A stretch of 64,000 bases of DNA from Allobosea robiniae (GTDB taxonomy: Bacteria > Pseudomonadota > Alphaproteobacteria > Rhizobiales > Beijerinckiaceae): positions 248,001-312,000 of the forward strand of contig NZ_FNBZ01000006.1 in assembly GCF_900102525.1 (NCBI RefSeq), written 5' to 3'. The stretch's first letter is position 1. Each line of letters starts with the position of its first letter. This document shows positions 20,101-28,423 of this stretch, one piece after another. The notes beneath the pieces were generated by a model, which saw only the letters and a list, made by a program, of their open reading frames with translations, was not told the DNA's origin and did no database searches. A program made the position numbers and the translations under genes.

Positions 20101-20663
20101 CCGGCCATATCAAGGAGGTCGGCTACGAGCTCTACCAGCAGATGCTGGAGGAGGCCGTGGCGGCGCTCAAGGCCGGCATCGAGTTCGAGACGGAGACGCA
20201 ATGGTCGCCGGCGATCCAGGTCGGCGCGCCCGTCATGATCCCCGAGCACTATGTTGCCGACCTGACGCTGAGGCTGACGCTCTACAAGCGCCTCTCGACC
20301 ATGGACGACGATGCCGAATTGCAATCCTTCGGCGCCGAATTGGTCGACCGCTTCGGCCCGCTGCCAGAGGAGGTCAACCAGCTCCTGGAGATCGTCGCGA
20401 TCAAGGCGCTCTGCAAGCGCGCCAATGTCGAAAAGGTCGAGGCCGGGCCGAAGGGCATCATCGTCGCCTTCCGCAACAACGAGTTCGCCAATCCGGAAGG
20501 GCTGGTCTCGTATGTCGCGAAGATCGGCACGCTGGCGAAGGTCCGCCCCGACATGCGCGTCGTCTTCATCGACGATTTCGACACTGTCGAGCAGCGCCTG
20601 AAGGCGACACGCCGGCTGCTGACCGATCTCGCGCGGATCGCGGAACGGAAAAAGGCGGCCTGA
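17115..20663 (+). CDS. mfd: Transcription-repair coupling factor Mfd
   Basis: Removes RNA polymerase stalled at lesions and recruits UvrA; 1182 residues. The N-terminal UvrB-like region includes LEVMSFPAWDCQPYDRVSP. The RNA polymerase interacting domain is around 500-570 (PGDLVVHVDHGIGRF). The translocase has GDVGFGKTEVALRAAF (Walker A), VDEEQHFGV, TLSATPIPRTL and LYQLRGRVGRS. The C-terminal TRCF domain ends near 1150. There is no Shine-Dalgarno sequence before ATG 17115; the space is taken by a REP hairpin, so translation may be weak or the start may differ slightly. Confidence 0.97.
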   Translation: MSIPPPSQIAKPQLDRLLDALNRGDKPTLAGVPDGFDAVVLADLTRARAKKAEGPALLVFIARDGQRLQVLENALQFVAPDLEVMSFPAWDCQPYDRVSPAPAIVAHRMTTLSRLAKTRSGDRPRLLLTTVNAALQRVPAFGKVASESFSAAPGNMVDIEQLARWLDINGYLRTSTVRETGEFAVRGGIVDLFPPGMPAPIRLDFFGDTLESIRTFDPETQRTTGQLRGLDLVPMSEAQMTSESIRRFRQSYISTFGTPGRDDTLYEAVSEGRRPAGLEHWLPLLAEKLDTLFTYLPDVPLVLDHQADDAIGERISLIKDYYDARKAALEQGGGGGIPYKPLPPDALYLSPTDWRAVIDASGVASMTPFQLPESEGKLILDLGGKQGRSFAAERTADAGGVFDAAVAHVKALETEGKRVILAAWSEGSRERLAHVLADHGLKSTQLTGSLRAAFDLKPGTIALAVWGFETGFEAGRLAVIGEQDILGDRLVRPRRKTRRPQDFIAELSSLAPGDLVVHVDHGIGRFIGLQTITAAGAPHDCLEIHYAGDSKLFLPVENIELLSRYGSEDTEVQLDRLGGGGWQARKAKLKQRIREMAGKLIQIAAARALKDAPRLIPPDGVYDEFCARFPYEETEDQQNTIDAVLDDLAAGRPMDRLVCGDVGFGKTEVALRAAFAAALNGKQVAVVVPTTLLARQHYRNFADRFAGLPVNVGQASRFVGSADLKAVKQGARDGTMDIVVGTHALLGKGVDFKDLGLVIVDEEQHFGVAHKEKLKELRAEVHMLTLSATPIPRTLQLAMTGVRELSIIATPPVDRLAVRTFVTPFDPLIVREALLRERYRGGRSFYVVPRIEDIADVKDFLDKQVPECKVGIAHGQMAAGTLEDVMTAFYDGQYDILLSTTIVESGLDIPTANTLIVHRADMFGLAQLYQLRGRVGRSKTRAYALFTVPANRKLTEQADKRLKVLQSLDTLGAGFQLASHDLDIRGAGNLLGDEQSGHIKEVGYELYQQMLEEAVAALKAGIEFETETQWSPAIQVGAPVMIPEHYVADLTLRLTLYKRLSTMDDDAELQSFGAELVDRFGPLPEEVNQLLEIVAIKALCKRANVEKVEAGPKGIIVAFRNNEFANPEGLVSYVAKIGTLAKVRPDMRVVFIDDFDTVEQRLKATRRLLTDLARIAERKKAA

Positions 20664-20675
20664 GCGGCCGCCTTT
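20651..20675. terminator. Bidirectional hairpin at the end of mfd
   Basis: Perfect 10-base stem AAAGGCGGCC / GGCCGCCTTT with loop TGAGC, which contains the mfd stop codon. On the minus strand the stem is followed by further T residues, so it can also stop the operon that ends at 20679. Confidence 0.75.
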
Positions 20676-20678
20676 CAC

Positions 20679-20867
20679 CTACAGATCGAAGAACACCGTC
20701 TCGTTTTCGCCGGCGAGGTTGATGTCGAGCCACCAGGTCCCGTCCGGCTTGCGCTAGGCGATCAGGGCCTGTCGCGGGCTGCGTGCCACGGTCGAGCGGT
20801 AATCCGGCGAGAGCGAGGCTGGCTGTCCGGCATCGAGCCCCGCATAGGGAAGGGGCAGGCTGCTCAT
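20679..20867 (-). pseudogene. pcaHG deletion remnant (protocatechuate 3,4-dioxygenase)
   Basis: A 63-codon remnant, including its two stop codons. It starts with ATG 20867, preceded by GAGGAGAG and 15 bases after the stop of the quiC-type gene. The first 37 codons read like the N-terminus of the beta subunit PcaH, with [19 protein letters not shown]; P. putida PcaH, from memory, has [20 protein letters not shown]. A TAG codon (20754-20756) follows. The next 24 codons, in the same frame, read like the C-terminus of the alpha subunit PcaG, ending GENETVFFDL. The catalytic parts of both subunits are missing. The simplest explanation is one internal deletion joining pcaH to pcaG. Not functional. 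Confidence 0.85.
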
Positions 20868-20882
20868 GCGGCTTATCTCTCC

Positions 20883-22790
20883 TCAGCCATGGCTCGGCGC
20901 GGGAACGCTGATCGGACGCGCAAGCCTGGACTGCGCGGTCAGCCGGATGCCGGCATTGGCGGCGCCATAGCCGGCATAGCCATCGCGCTGGACGATCTCG
21001 AAGAACAGCCCGCCATCCAGCGTCTGCGTATAGGCCTGGCGGAAGGCACCACCGGCATCGCTGTCATGGAGGATGTTCAGCGCCTTCATCGCGTCGATCT
21101 CCTGCGCCGTCAGGTCGGAGCGGGCTTCGAGGTCGTCATAGTAGTTCTCGGGGATGGGTAGCATGGCGACGCCATTGGCAACCAGCCGCTTGACGGTCGC
21201 GGCGATGTCGTCGGTCGCGAAGGCGATATGCTGCACGCCCGAGCCGAAGAAATCGGTGATGAAGCGGGCCGAGAGCGTGCGGTGGCTCTGCGAGCCGTTG
21301 AGGATGAGCCTGAGGCCATGACCGTTCCGGCCGTCGAGCCCGCTCTCGATCACTTGGCTCTGGACCACGCCGCCGGGATCGAGCACGGCCTGGCTCGGCG
21401 TCTTCCGCGTCTCGAACAGCGAGGAATAGAACAGCAGCCAGGTCAGCATCTCCTCGTATTGCATGCTCTGCGAGACATGGTCGACGCCGGTGAGCCCGGC
21501 ATTGTCCGAGGCCTCGCCCGTCGCTTCGAAATCGACCTCCGCCCAGCGGCCCAGCGCCGAAGCCTTGTCGAGGAAATAGAGCAGGCTGCCGCCGAGCCCG
21601 CGCACGGCCGGGATGTCGAGCTCGTCCGGCCCGATCGCGCCGGCATGGGGCACGTCGAGCAGGGCCTTGGCGCGCGCGATCGCGGCCTGCGCATCCGGCA
21701 CGCGCAGGGCCAGCGCACAGACCGAGGTGCCATGCGTGATCTGGTAGCTATGGGCGAAGCCGTCAGCCTCGCTGTTCAGGACGATGCGGATATCGCCCTG
21801 GCGCCAGAGATCGACATCCTTGGAGCGGTGCGCGCCGGTGCGTGCGAAGCCGAGCGCGCGCAACAGCCGCTCGAAACCGGGCCGCTCGGCCTCCGACACC
21901 GTGAACTCGATGAACTCGACCGCTTCGACAGGGGCGGGTGGCGGCATCGATACGGCGCCGGGTACGGGTTTGCCGACCTGCCGGGCGGTCTCGTCGAGCA
22001 GCCAGATCAGGGAGCGATGGCCGTCGAGCGCGACGGAACGCGCGGAACCGGCGCGGAAGCGATCGTTGAAGATCTCCAGCGAGAGCACGCCGTCATAGCC
22101 GGTCGCGGCCAGCGCGCGCATGAAGCCGGAGAGATCGAGATCGCCCTGGCCGGGCAGGCAGCGCCAGTGCCGGCTCCAGGAGAGCGGGTCCATCTGCAGC
22201 AGCGGCGCATCCGCCATCTGCACCATCTCGATCTTGTCGCGCGGGATCGTGCCGATCGCCGCAAGATCGAGGCCGCGCGCCAGGATGTGGAAGGAATCGA
22301 GGATGATGCCGACTTCCGGCCGGTTGGCGCGCCGCACGATCTCCCAGGCATCGCGATAGTCGAAGACATGCCGCCCCCAGGCCAGCGCCTCGTAACCGAC
22401 GCGAAGGCCGCGCCGCCCCGCGCGCTCGCCGAGCTCGGCGAAATCGGCGGCGAGCCGGTCGATACCCGGCAGGGCTTCCGGCGAGACGCTGGAGCAGACG
22501 AAGAGCAGGTCCGTTCCCAGCTCCTGCAGCAGATCGAACTTGCGCTCGGCCCGGTCGAAGACGCGCTGGCGGCGCCCCTCCGGCATGCCCTCGAAATCGC
22601 GGAAGGGCTGGCAGGTCACGATGGTCAGGCCGAGATCGGCGCAGATGCGCCGGACCTCGGTCGGCGAGCCGGGGAAGGCGATCAGGTCGTTCTCGAAGAT
22701 CTCGACGGCCGTGAAGCCAGCGGCGGCGATGGCCTCCAGCTTCTCCTGAAGCGTGCCGGAAACGCAGACGGTGGCGATCGATGGGGTCAT
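20883..22790 (-). CDS. quiC: 3-Dehydroshikimate dehydratase, QuiC1 type
   Basis: Converts 3-dehydroshikimate to protocatechuate in quinate/shikimate catabolism; 635 residues, the length of P. putida QuiC1. The N-terminal sugar-phosphate-isomerase-like barrel (1-285) carries the expected metal ligands at Glu134 (YEALAWG), Asp165 (LDSFH), Gln191 (VQMADAP) and Glu239 (SLEIFND). The C-terminal half is a 4-hydroxyphenylpyruvate dioxygenase-like domain with GVDHVSQSM, GVQHIAFAT and FEIVQR, so its His-His-Glu iron site looks complete. ATG 22790 gives the standard start. It is the last intact gene of the operon, followed by the pcaHG remnant, its former downstream partners. Confidence 0.93.
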   Translation of the reverse strand: MTPSIATVCVSGTLQEKLEAIAAAGFTAVEIFENDLIAFPGSPTEVRRICADLGLTIVTCQPFRDFEGMPEGRRQRVFDRAERKFDLLQELGTDLLFVCSSVSPEALPGIDRLAADFAELGERAGRRGLRVGYEALAWGRHVFDYRDAWEIVRRANRPEVGIILDSFHILARGLDLAAIGTIPRDKIEMVQMADAPLLQMDPLSWSRHWRCLPGQGDLDLSGFMRALAATGYDGVLSLEIFNDRFRAGSARSVALDGHRSLIWLLDETARQVGKPVPGAVSMPPPAPVEAVEFIEFTVSEAERPGFERLLRALGFARTGAHRSKDVDLWRQGDIRIVLNSEADGFAHSYQITHGTSVCALALRVPDAQAAIARAKALLDVPHAGAIGPDELDIPAVRGLGGSLLYFLDKASALGRWAEVDFEATGEASDNAGLTGVDHVSQSMQYEEMLTWLLFYSSLFETRKTPSQAVLDPGGVVQSQVIESGLDGRNGHGLRLILNGSQSHRTLSARFITDFFGSGVQHIAFATDDIAATVKRLVANGVAMLPIPENYYDDLEARSDLTAQEIDAMKALNILHDSDAGGAFRQAYTQTLDGGLFFEIVQRDGYAGYGAANAGIRLTAQSRLARPISVPAPSHG

Positions 22791-22803
22791 AGAATGCCTC
22801 CTC

Positions 22804-23634
22804 TCAAGCCAGTCGCGCCACGGCGCGCAAATCCTCGGCCGTGGTCGAAGGCAAGCCGAAGAATTCCAGATAGGCGGGAATCTGCTCGAACAGCATGTCG
22901 GTACCGACCTGCACGGCGCAGCCGCGCGCACGGGCGGCCGCGAGGAACGGCGTGATCTCCTGCGCCATCACGACTTCGCCGACGAAGGCGGAGGCGGGCA
23001 GGCGGGAGATATCGACCGGCAGGGGATCGCCGGGCTTCATACCAAGAGGAGTCGCGTTGACGACGAGGTCGAAGCCATCGGGGTCATTCGAGCCGATCGT
23101 GACGCGAAGGGCAGGGTAGTGCGCGACCAGCCGCTGTCCGAGTTCCGCGGCTGCGGGCGCATACTTGTCGAACAGACCCAGCTCCGCGACGCCGGCCTTC
23201 GCCAGCGAGGCGGCGATGGCCGAGCCGACGCCGCCGGCACCGATCACCAGCGCGCGGGCGCCAGCGAGCTTGTGCCCCTTGCGCAGGACGCCGCGTACGA
23301 AACCTTCGCCATCGAACATGTCGCCGGTGAGCCGGCCGTCCGCTTCGAGGCGCACCGCATTGCAGGCGCCGGCAATGGCGGCGGTCGGCGAGAGCGTGTC
23401 GACGAGCCCGGTCGTGGTGACCTTGTGCGGCATTGTCACCAGCGCGCCATGGGCGTTGGACAGGCGGAAGAACAGCTTGAGGAAGTCGGGATAGTCTTCG
23501 CTGCGGCAACCCATCGGCACGACGACGGCATCGATCCCCTCGCGCTGGAAATAGGGGTTGTAGATCATCGGCGCCTTGAAGCTCTCGGTCGGATAGCCGA
23601 GATGGCCGATCAATCGCGTCGTGCCCTTGATCAT
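22804..23634 (-). CDS. AroE-like shikimate/quinate dehydrogenase family protein
   Basis: NAD(P)-dependent dehydrogenase of the shikimate dehydrogenase family, 276 residues. Conserved elements are the catalytic Lys in VTMPHK, the Asn in GACNAV, the Asp in GDMFDGEG and the Rossmann glycines VIGAGGVGSA. The N-terminal motif that binds the substrate carboxylate, normally SxSP, reads SFKAP here, so both serines appear replaced (Phe and Ala). That argues for a relative acting on quinate, shikimate or another hydroaromatic rather than the biosynthetic AroE. ATG 23634 overlaps the stop of the upstream oxidoreductase (ATGA), so the two are co-translated. Confidence 0.85.
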   Translation of the reverse strand: MIKGTTRLIGHLGYPTESFKAPMIYNPYFQREGIDAVVVPMGCRSEDYPDFLKLFFRLSNAHGALVTMPHKVTTTGLVDTLSPTAAIAGACNAVRLEADGRLTGDMFDGEGFVRGVLRKGHKLAGARALVIGAGGVGSAIAASLAKAGVAELGLFDKYAPAAAELGQRLVAHYPALRVTIGSNDPDGFDLVVNATPLGMKPGDPLPVDISRLPASAFVGEVVMAQEITPFLAAARARGCAVQVGTDMLFEQIPAYLEFFGLPSTTAEDLRAVARLA

Positions 23635-24695
23635 GCTTTGGCCCTCGCCGGAGCAGGCTCCGGGGCGATCTCGACCGGTGCGCCGCTGCGTGCGGCCCGC
23701 TTCACCGCCTCGATGACGGCAAGCGTCGCCAAGCCCTCGCGACCGGAGACGAGCGGTTGTTCCTCGCCACGGATCACCGCGCAGAAATGCCGGACCTGGG
23801 CCTGAAGCGGGTCTTCCGGAACGAAGGGGATGCGCTCGCGCCTGAGCGGCTCCCACCAGCCGCGCTTGTCCGCATGGCTCCAGAGTTCGAGCGCCGGGAT
23901 CGTCAGGGCGCCATGGGTGCCGCCGATCTGGTAGCAGGACTGATCCTGCTGTGGGTAAGCCGGGTTCTCGCCGGTGGTCAGCTCCCAGCTCCAGGGCGAG
24001 ACGACGGTGTCGGACGCGCTGACCGTCCCGAGCGCTCCATTGGCGAAGCGCAGGATGGCGACCGCGGTCTCCTCGGCCGGATTGCCGCGCACGGCGTTCG
24101 AGCTCAATGCCTGCACGCTGACGATCTCGCCGCAGAGATAGCGGAACAGATCGATATCGTGGATCAGGTTGATCAGGACCGGCCCGGCGCCTTCCTGCCG
24201 GCGCCAGTCGACATCGAAATAATCGTCCGGCTTCACCAGCCAGAACTGGCCGTTGAGGGTCAGGATACGGCCCAGCCGGCCGGCATCGATCGCCTCGCGC
24301 GCTTTCCGGATCATCGGATTGTGGCGGCGGTGATGGCCGACGAGCAGCGGCACGCCGGCCGCCTCGGCGGCCTGGACGAGCTTGCGGGCGCTGTCGACGC
24401 TGTCCGCCAGCGGCTTCTCGACGAGCATCGGCACGTTGGCTGCGACCAGCTCCAGCCCGTTGGCGACATGAAGCTGGTTCGGCGTCGCGACGATGACGCC
24501 ATCCGGCTTCTCGCCGGCGGGGAGCGTGTCGAAACCCGGATACCAGGCGACGCCGATCTCCTCGGCGAAGGCCTTGCCGGCCGGGGCGGGATCGATGATC
24601 GCCGAGAGGGCGGCGCCGGGCTCGGCCCGGACATGGGCGGCGTGGCGCTTGCCGATCAGGCCCGCTCCCATCACCGCGATCTTCACCGGAGCCAT
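23631..24695 (-). CDS. Gfo/Idh/MocA family oxidoreductase
   Basis: NAD(P)-dependent oxidoreductase, 354 residues. The N-terminal Rossmann fold shows MGAGLIGKRHAAHV, and the family motif EKPLADSV is at about residue 92. The C-terminal sheet domain begins about 125 (GQFWLVKPDDYFDV). Members oxidise sugars, inositols or related cyclic polyols. The position in the hydroaromatic operon suggests a quinate- or polyol-like substrate, but no residue proves this. It is coupled to the AroE-like gene by a four-base overlap and lies ten bases after aroQ. Confidence 0.85.
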   Translation of the reverse strand: MAPVKIAVMGAGLIGKRHAAHVRAEPGAALSAIIDPAPAGKAFAEEIGVAWYPGFDTLPAGEKPDGVIVATPNQLHVANGLELVAANVPMLVEKPLADSVDSARKLVQAAEAAGVPLLVGHHRRHNPMIRKAREAIDAGRLGRILTLNGQFWLVKPDDYFDVDWRRQEGAGPVLINLIHDIDLFRYLCGEIVSVQALSSNAVRGNPAEETAVAILRFANGALGTVSASDTVVSPWSWELTTGENPAYPQQDQSCYQIGGTHGALTIPALELWSHADKRGWWEPLRRERIPFVPEDPLQAQVRHFCAVIRGEEQPLVSGREGLATLAVIEAVKRAARSGAPVEIAPEPAPARAKA

Positions 24696-24705
24696 CGGGG
24701 GGTCC

Positions 24706-25155
24706 TCACGCGGCCGCGTCGGCGATCAGCTTGGCGATGCGCCGCAAGCCAAGCTGATACCCTTGCGTTCCGAAGCCGGCGATGACGCCGTCTGAACGCA
24801 TGGAGACATAGGAGTGATGGCGGAAGGCCTCGCGCTTATGCACCTGCGAGATATGGCACTCGATCACCGGCCCCTCGAAGGTGTTGAGCGCGTCGAGCAG
24901 CGCGACTGAGGTATGCGTGAAGGCGGCCGGGTTGATGACGATGCCGGCCCCATCCTCGCGCGCCTCATGGATCCAGTCGATCAGTTCGTATTCGCGGTTC
25001 GACTGGTGGAAGCGCAGCTCGAGCTTCAGCTCTTCGGCGAGCTTGCGGCAGTCGCGCTCGACATCGGCCAGGGTCTCGTGCCCGTAGATATGCGGCTGGC
25101 GCTTGCCGAGCAGGTTCAGGTTCGGGCCGTTCAGGACATAGACGAGGCGGGACAT
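24706..25155 (-). CDS. aroQ: Type II 3-dehydroquinate dehydratase (copy 1)
   Basis: Dehydrates 3-dehydroquinate to 3-dehydroshikimate; 149 residues, the usual size. The lid motif [17 protein letters not shown] carries the catalytic Arg and Tyr. [16 protein letters not shown] has the conserved Asn and His. [17 protein letters not shown] has the second His and Arg. ATG 25155 was chosen since the family starts directly before the beta strand VYVLNGPN. Within this operon it would supply the substrate of the QuiC-type enzyme. A second, more divergent copy is at 29223-29717. Confidence 0.95.
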   Translation of the reverse strand: MSRLVYVLNGPNLNLLGKRQPHIYGHETLADVERDCRKLAEELKLELRFHQSNREYELIDWIHEAREDGAGIVINPAAFTHTSVALLDALNTFEGPVIECHISQVHKREAFRHHSYVSMRSDGVIAGFGTQGYQLGLRRIAKLIADAAA

Positions 25156-25201
25156 CGATCGCATTCCGTTGAAGCGTCCGGACCTTGGCCGGACGGATGT
25201 T

Positions 25202-25972
25202 TCAGTGCTTGTGCAGGATTTCGCCGAGGAACTTCCGCGTCCGCTCATGGCGCGGATTCTGGAAGAACTCCTCGGGCGGCGCCTCCTCGACGATGGCGCC
25301 CTCGGCCATGAAGATGACGCGGTTCGCCACCTGGCGGGCAAACCCCATCTCATGGGTGACGCAGATCATGGTCATGCCCTCCTCGGCGAGCGCGATCATG
25401 GTGTCGAGGACTTCCTTGACCATCTCGGGATCGAGCGCCGAGGTGGGCTCGTCGAACAGCATGACCTTCGGTTTCATGCACAGCGCCCGCGCGATCGCGA
25501 CGCGCTGCTGCTGGCCGCCGGAGAGCTGCGCCGGGTATTTCTCGGCCTGTTCGAGGATCTTCACGCGGCCGAGCAGTTGGCGGGCGGTGGCCTCGGCCTC
25601 CGCCTTGCTGGCGCCGAGCGAGCGCATCGGCGCCAGCATGCAGTTCTGCAGCACGGTCATGTGCGGGAACAGGTTGAAGTGCTGGAAGACCATGCCGACC
25701 TCGCGGCGTACCGCATCGATGGTCTTCGCATCGTCTCCGAGCCTGGTGCCGCCGACCCGGATCTCGCCCTTCTGGTAAGTCTCCAGATGGTTGATGCAGC
25801 GGATCAGCGTCGATTTGCCGGAGCCCGACGGTCCGCAAAGCACGATGCGCTCGCCCTTGCGGACCGTGAGACTGATATCGGTCAGGGCCTTGAACTCGCC
25901 ATACCATTTCTCGACATGCGTCATGGCAATCATGGCATCCGCCCCGGAAGGCTGTGCGGCTGGCGCGTTCAT
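25202..25972 (-). CDS. Polar amino acid-type ABC transporter ATP-binding protein
   Basis: ATPase of a His/Glu/Gln-type importer, 256 residues. Walker A is GPSGSGKST, the signature is [15 protein letters not shown], and Walker B is [13 protein letters not shown]. It serves the two permeases and the binding protein encoded directly upstream on the same strand. The family normally imports amino acids, but the neighbours all act on hydroaromatic acids, so a quinate- or shikimate-like anion is a reasonable alternative substrate. It is also the only amino-acid-type ABC ATPase in the window, which matters for the ATPase-less transporter at 42191-44401. Confidence 0.93.
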   Translation of the reverse strand: MNAPAAQPSGADAMIAMTHVEKWYGEFKALTDISLTVRKGERIVLCGPSGSGKSTLIRCINHLETYQKGEIRVGGTRLGDDAKTIDAVRREVGMVFQHFNLFPHMTVLQNCMLAPMRSLGASKAEAEATARQLLGRVKILEQAEKYPAQLSGGQQQRVAIARALCMKPKVMLFDEPTSALDPEMVKEVLDTMIALAEEGMTMICVTHEMGFARQVANRVIFMAEGAIVEEAPPEEFFQNPRHERTRKFLGEILHKH

Positions 25973-25997
25973 GGCCCTGGCCCCGATTTCTTGGCGA

Positions 25998-26831
25998 TCA
26001 GCTCGCGGTGAAGGTGATGCCTTCGAGGCTGTCCGGGAACTTGTGAACCGGCACCTTCATCCACTTGTCGTAGATCTTCTGCAGCTCGCCATTGGCCTTG
26101 ATCTTGTCGATGAAGCTGTTGATCGCGGCGTTGATCTCCTTCTCGCCGAGACGGGTGCAGGCGCCGTTATAGAGGTTCTGGAATTCGAGCTTGTTCTCGA
26201 ACTCGCCGGGGCGGGCCTGCTCGATGCGCTGCATGTAGAAGATGTTGCCGCCGATCGCCTGGACCTGGCCGGAGACCAGCGCCTGGATCGAAGGCGCATC
26301 GCCGTCATAACGGCGGATCGTGGTGTTGGCGGGCGCGTTCTTGGTCACCTGCGTGTCCTGCGCCGCGCCCTTGGCGACGCCGATCGTGTAGCGGCCCATA
26401 TCCTCGTTGGTGGTGATCTTGTCCTTCTTCGGGCCGATGAACACGATGGTGTTGGCGACATAGGGCTTCGAGAACTGCACGGCCTTGGCGCGCTCCGGCA
26501 GCATCGCCATGGTCGCGAACAGCACGTCGACGCGGCCGGTGGTCAGGGCCGGGATGCGGTTGTTGACCTCGAGCGGCACGAACTCGACCTGCACGCCGAG
26601 CTCCTTGGCGAAGAGCGTCGCGATATCGGCATCGAGACCGTCCTGCTTGCCGGCGCTGGTGACGAAGCCCCACGGCGGGTTGTCGCCCTGGATGCCGACG
26701 ACGATCTTGCCCTTGGCCTTGATCTCGGCCGGGGTGACGGCGAGGGCAGGGGCGCTCAGTACGGCCGGCAAGGCCAAAGCAGCGGCGCCCGCGATCAGGA
26801 CGCTACGGCGGGTGGTTTTCATCTTTGTCAT
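25998..26831 (-). CDS. ABC transporter substrate-binding protein, family 3
   Basis: Periplasmic binding protein of the polar amino acid family, 277 residues. The N-terminus [21 protein letters not shown] with APALA is an export signal and may use the Tat route because of the two arginines. The family fold is seen in [33 protein letters not shown] and [20 protein letters not shown]. It belongs with the adjacent ATPase and permeases. The ligand is unknown; see the ATPase entry. Confidence 0.9.
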   Translation of the reverse strand: MTKMKTTRRSVLIAGAAALALPAVLSAPALAVTPAEIKAKGKIVVGIQGDNPPWGFVTSAGKQDGLDADIATLFAKELGVQVEFVPLEVNNRIPALTTGRVDVLFATMAMLPERAKAVQFSKPYVANTIVFIGPKKDKITTNEDMGRYTIGVAKGAAQDTQVTKNAPANTTIRRYDGDAPSIQALVSGQVQAIGGNIFYMQRIEQARPGEFENKLEFQNLYNGACTRLGEKEINAAINSFIDKIKANGELQKIYDKWMKVPVHKFPDSLEGITFTAS

Positions 26832-26885
26832 GTTTCTCTCCCTCTTCGTGTTTGGTGGTTGGTGGTCAGGCGGTGAACGGGTCTG

Positions 26886-27527
26886 TCAGCGCGCGGCAAT
26901 GGCCATGCGACGTTCCAGGTGCGAGCCGTAGAGCGAGAGCGGCCAGCACAGCAGGAAGTAGAGGATGCCGACGATCCCGAAGACGAGGAGCGGCTGGAAG
27001 ATCTGGTTGGAAACGATGTTGCCGGCCCGCGTCAGCTCGGTGAAGCCGACGATCGCGGCGAGCGAAGTGCCCTTGATCAGCTGGACCAGGAAGCCGATCG
27101 TCGCCGGCAGCGAGATGCGGATCGCCTGCGGCAGGATCACGTCGCGCATCCGCGAGACATAGCGGAGGCTCAGCGCCTTGGCGGCCTCGGTCTGGCCCTT
27201 CGGCACGGCCTCGATCGATCCGCGCCAGATCTCGCCGAGATAGGCGCTGGCATGGAGCGTGAAGCCGATCGCGACCGCGATCCAGGCATCGAGCTTCAGC
27301 CCGACCAGCGCGAGGCCGTAATAGACCACGAAGAGCTGCATCAGCAGCGGCGTGCCCTGGAACAGCGCGATATAGCCGGAGGTGATCCGCTCGATCAGCG
27401 GCCGGCCGGACACGCGCAGCAGCGCGATGGCGAGCCCGAACACGCCGCCGCCGATGAAGCCGACGATCGAGAGCAGCACGGTCCACTTGAGACCGGTGAG
27501 CAGGAAGAGGAATTCGTTCGCTCCCAT
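26886..27527 (-). CDS. Amino acid-type ABC transporter permease (A)
   Basis: Membrane subunit of the HisMQ type, 213 residues with about five membrane helices. The cytoplasmic EAA loop that docks on the ATPase is visible as EAAKALSLRYVSRMRDVILPQAIR (about 138-161). The first helix begins at WTVLLSIVGFIGGGVFGLAI. It is paired with a second permease seven bases upstream, so the pore is a heterodimer. Confidence 0.92.
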   Translation of the reverse strand: MGANEFLFLLTGLKWTVLLSIVGFIGGGVFGLAIALLRVSGRPLIERITSGYIALFQGTPLLMQLFVVYYGLALVGLKLDAWIAVAIGFTLHASAYLGEIWRGSIEAVPKGQTEAAKALSLRYVSRMRDVILPQAIRISLPATIGFLVQLIKGTSLAAIVGFTELTRAGNIVSNQIFQPLLVFGIVGILYFLLCWPLSLYGSHLERRMAIAAR

Positions 27528-27534
27528 CGTGCCC

Positions 27535-28203
27535 TCACTTCACCGGGTAGCTGAAGTAGCGGGTCGAGATCGCGTCGAAGAAGCGCATCATCACCCAGGA
27601 GATCACGAGGTAGAACAGCGTGATCGTGCCGTAGACCTCGAACGAGCGGAAACTGTCGGACTCGATCCGCTGCGCCACCGAGGTCAGCTCATAGGCCGAG
27701 ATCGCCGAGGCGATGCTGGTCGTCAGCGTCAGCAGCACGAACTGGCTGGTCAGCGAGGGGAAGATCGCCCTCAGCGCCGGCTTGAGCACGATCAGCCGGA
27801 AGACCTGCGCCTTGTGCAGGCCGAGTGCGAGCCCTGCCTCGATCTGGCCCTTGCCGATCGACTGGACGCCGCCGCGAATGATCTCGATCGCATAGGCGCC
27901 GCCATTGATGCCGAGCGCGATGATCGCGGTCGGCGTCGGGTCGAGCCTGAGGCCCGCCAGTGGCAGCGCGAAATAGATGAAGAAGATCTGGACCAGGAAG
28001 GGTGTGTTGCGGATGATTTCGACGAAGGCCTTCACCAGCCAGCGCACCGGGGCGATCTTCGAGTCGCGCAGGATCACGCCGCCGACGCCGATGACGATGG
28101 CCAGCGCCATGCCGCAGATCGCGAGCAGGAAGGTGCCGAGGCAGCCCATCAGCAGGGCTGGCATCCCGTCGATCACCGGCGTGAAATCGAGCTTGTAGTT
28201 CAT
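27535..28203 (-). CDS. Amino acid-type ABC transporter permease (B)
   Basis: Second HisMQ-type permease, 222 residues. Its EAA loop reads EAGLALGLHKAQVFRLIVLKPALR. RNTPFLVQIFFIYFALP is the typical stretch after the second helix. It is the first gene of the minus-strand run that goes through transporter, AroQ, Gfo/Idh, AroE-like and QuiC to the pcaHG remnant. Spacings in the run are short (at most about 55 bases), so one long transcript is plausible. The promoter should lie in 28204-28521. Confidence 0.92.
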   Translation of the reverse strand: MNYKLDFTPVIDGMPALLMGCLGTFLLAICGMALAIVIGVGGVILRDSKIAPVRWLVKAFVEIIRNTPFLVQIFFIYFALPLAGLRLDPTPTAIIALGINGGAYAIEIIRGGVQSIGKGQIEAGLALGLHKAQVFRLIVLKPALRAIFPSLTSQFVLLTLTTSIASAISAYELTSVAQRIESDSFRSFEVYGTITLFYLVISWVMMRFFDAISTRYFSYPVK

Positions 28204-28260
28204 GGCGCTCCCTAGATCATCGCGCGCTCCACGGGCGCGGTGATCTATCTCCTTGGTGTT

Positions 28261-28306
28261 GCATCGGATTCATCCGAAAAGTGAAATCCACTTTTCGGTC
28301 CGACGC
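28261..28306. repeat. Palindromic intergenic repeat
   Basis: Inner arms CCGAAAAGTG (28274-28283) and CACTTTTCGG (28289-28298) are a perfect match. Outer arms GCATCGG (28261-28267) and CCGACGC (28300-28306) have one mismatch. This resembles a common rhizobial intergenic element and need not be regulatory. Confidence 0.75.
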
Positions 28307-28423
28307 AGTCGCGGTCGACCTTCTCGAAGGGGTCGATCCGGTTCCCGTCTGAAGTCGCGACACCTCTCCTCGGGTGCCTTGGTCGTCAGGCTCGCCGGCT
28401 TGCGCTCTGCCGGCGACATGTTA

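Noticed and set aside
20754..20756. TAG inside the pcaHG remnant as programmed read-through or a recoded residue
   Set aside because: Both flanks are partial pieces of two different subunits, so the product would lack the active site. A deletion scar explains it better.
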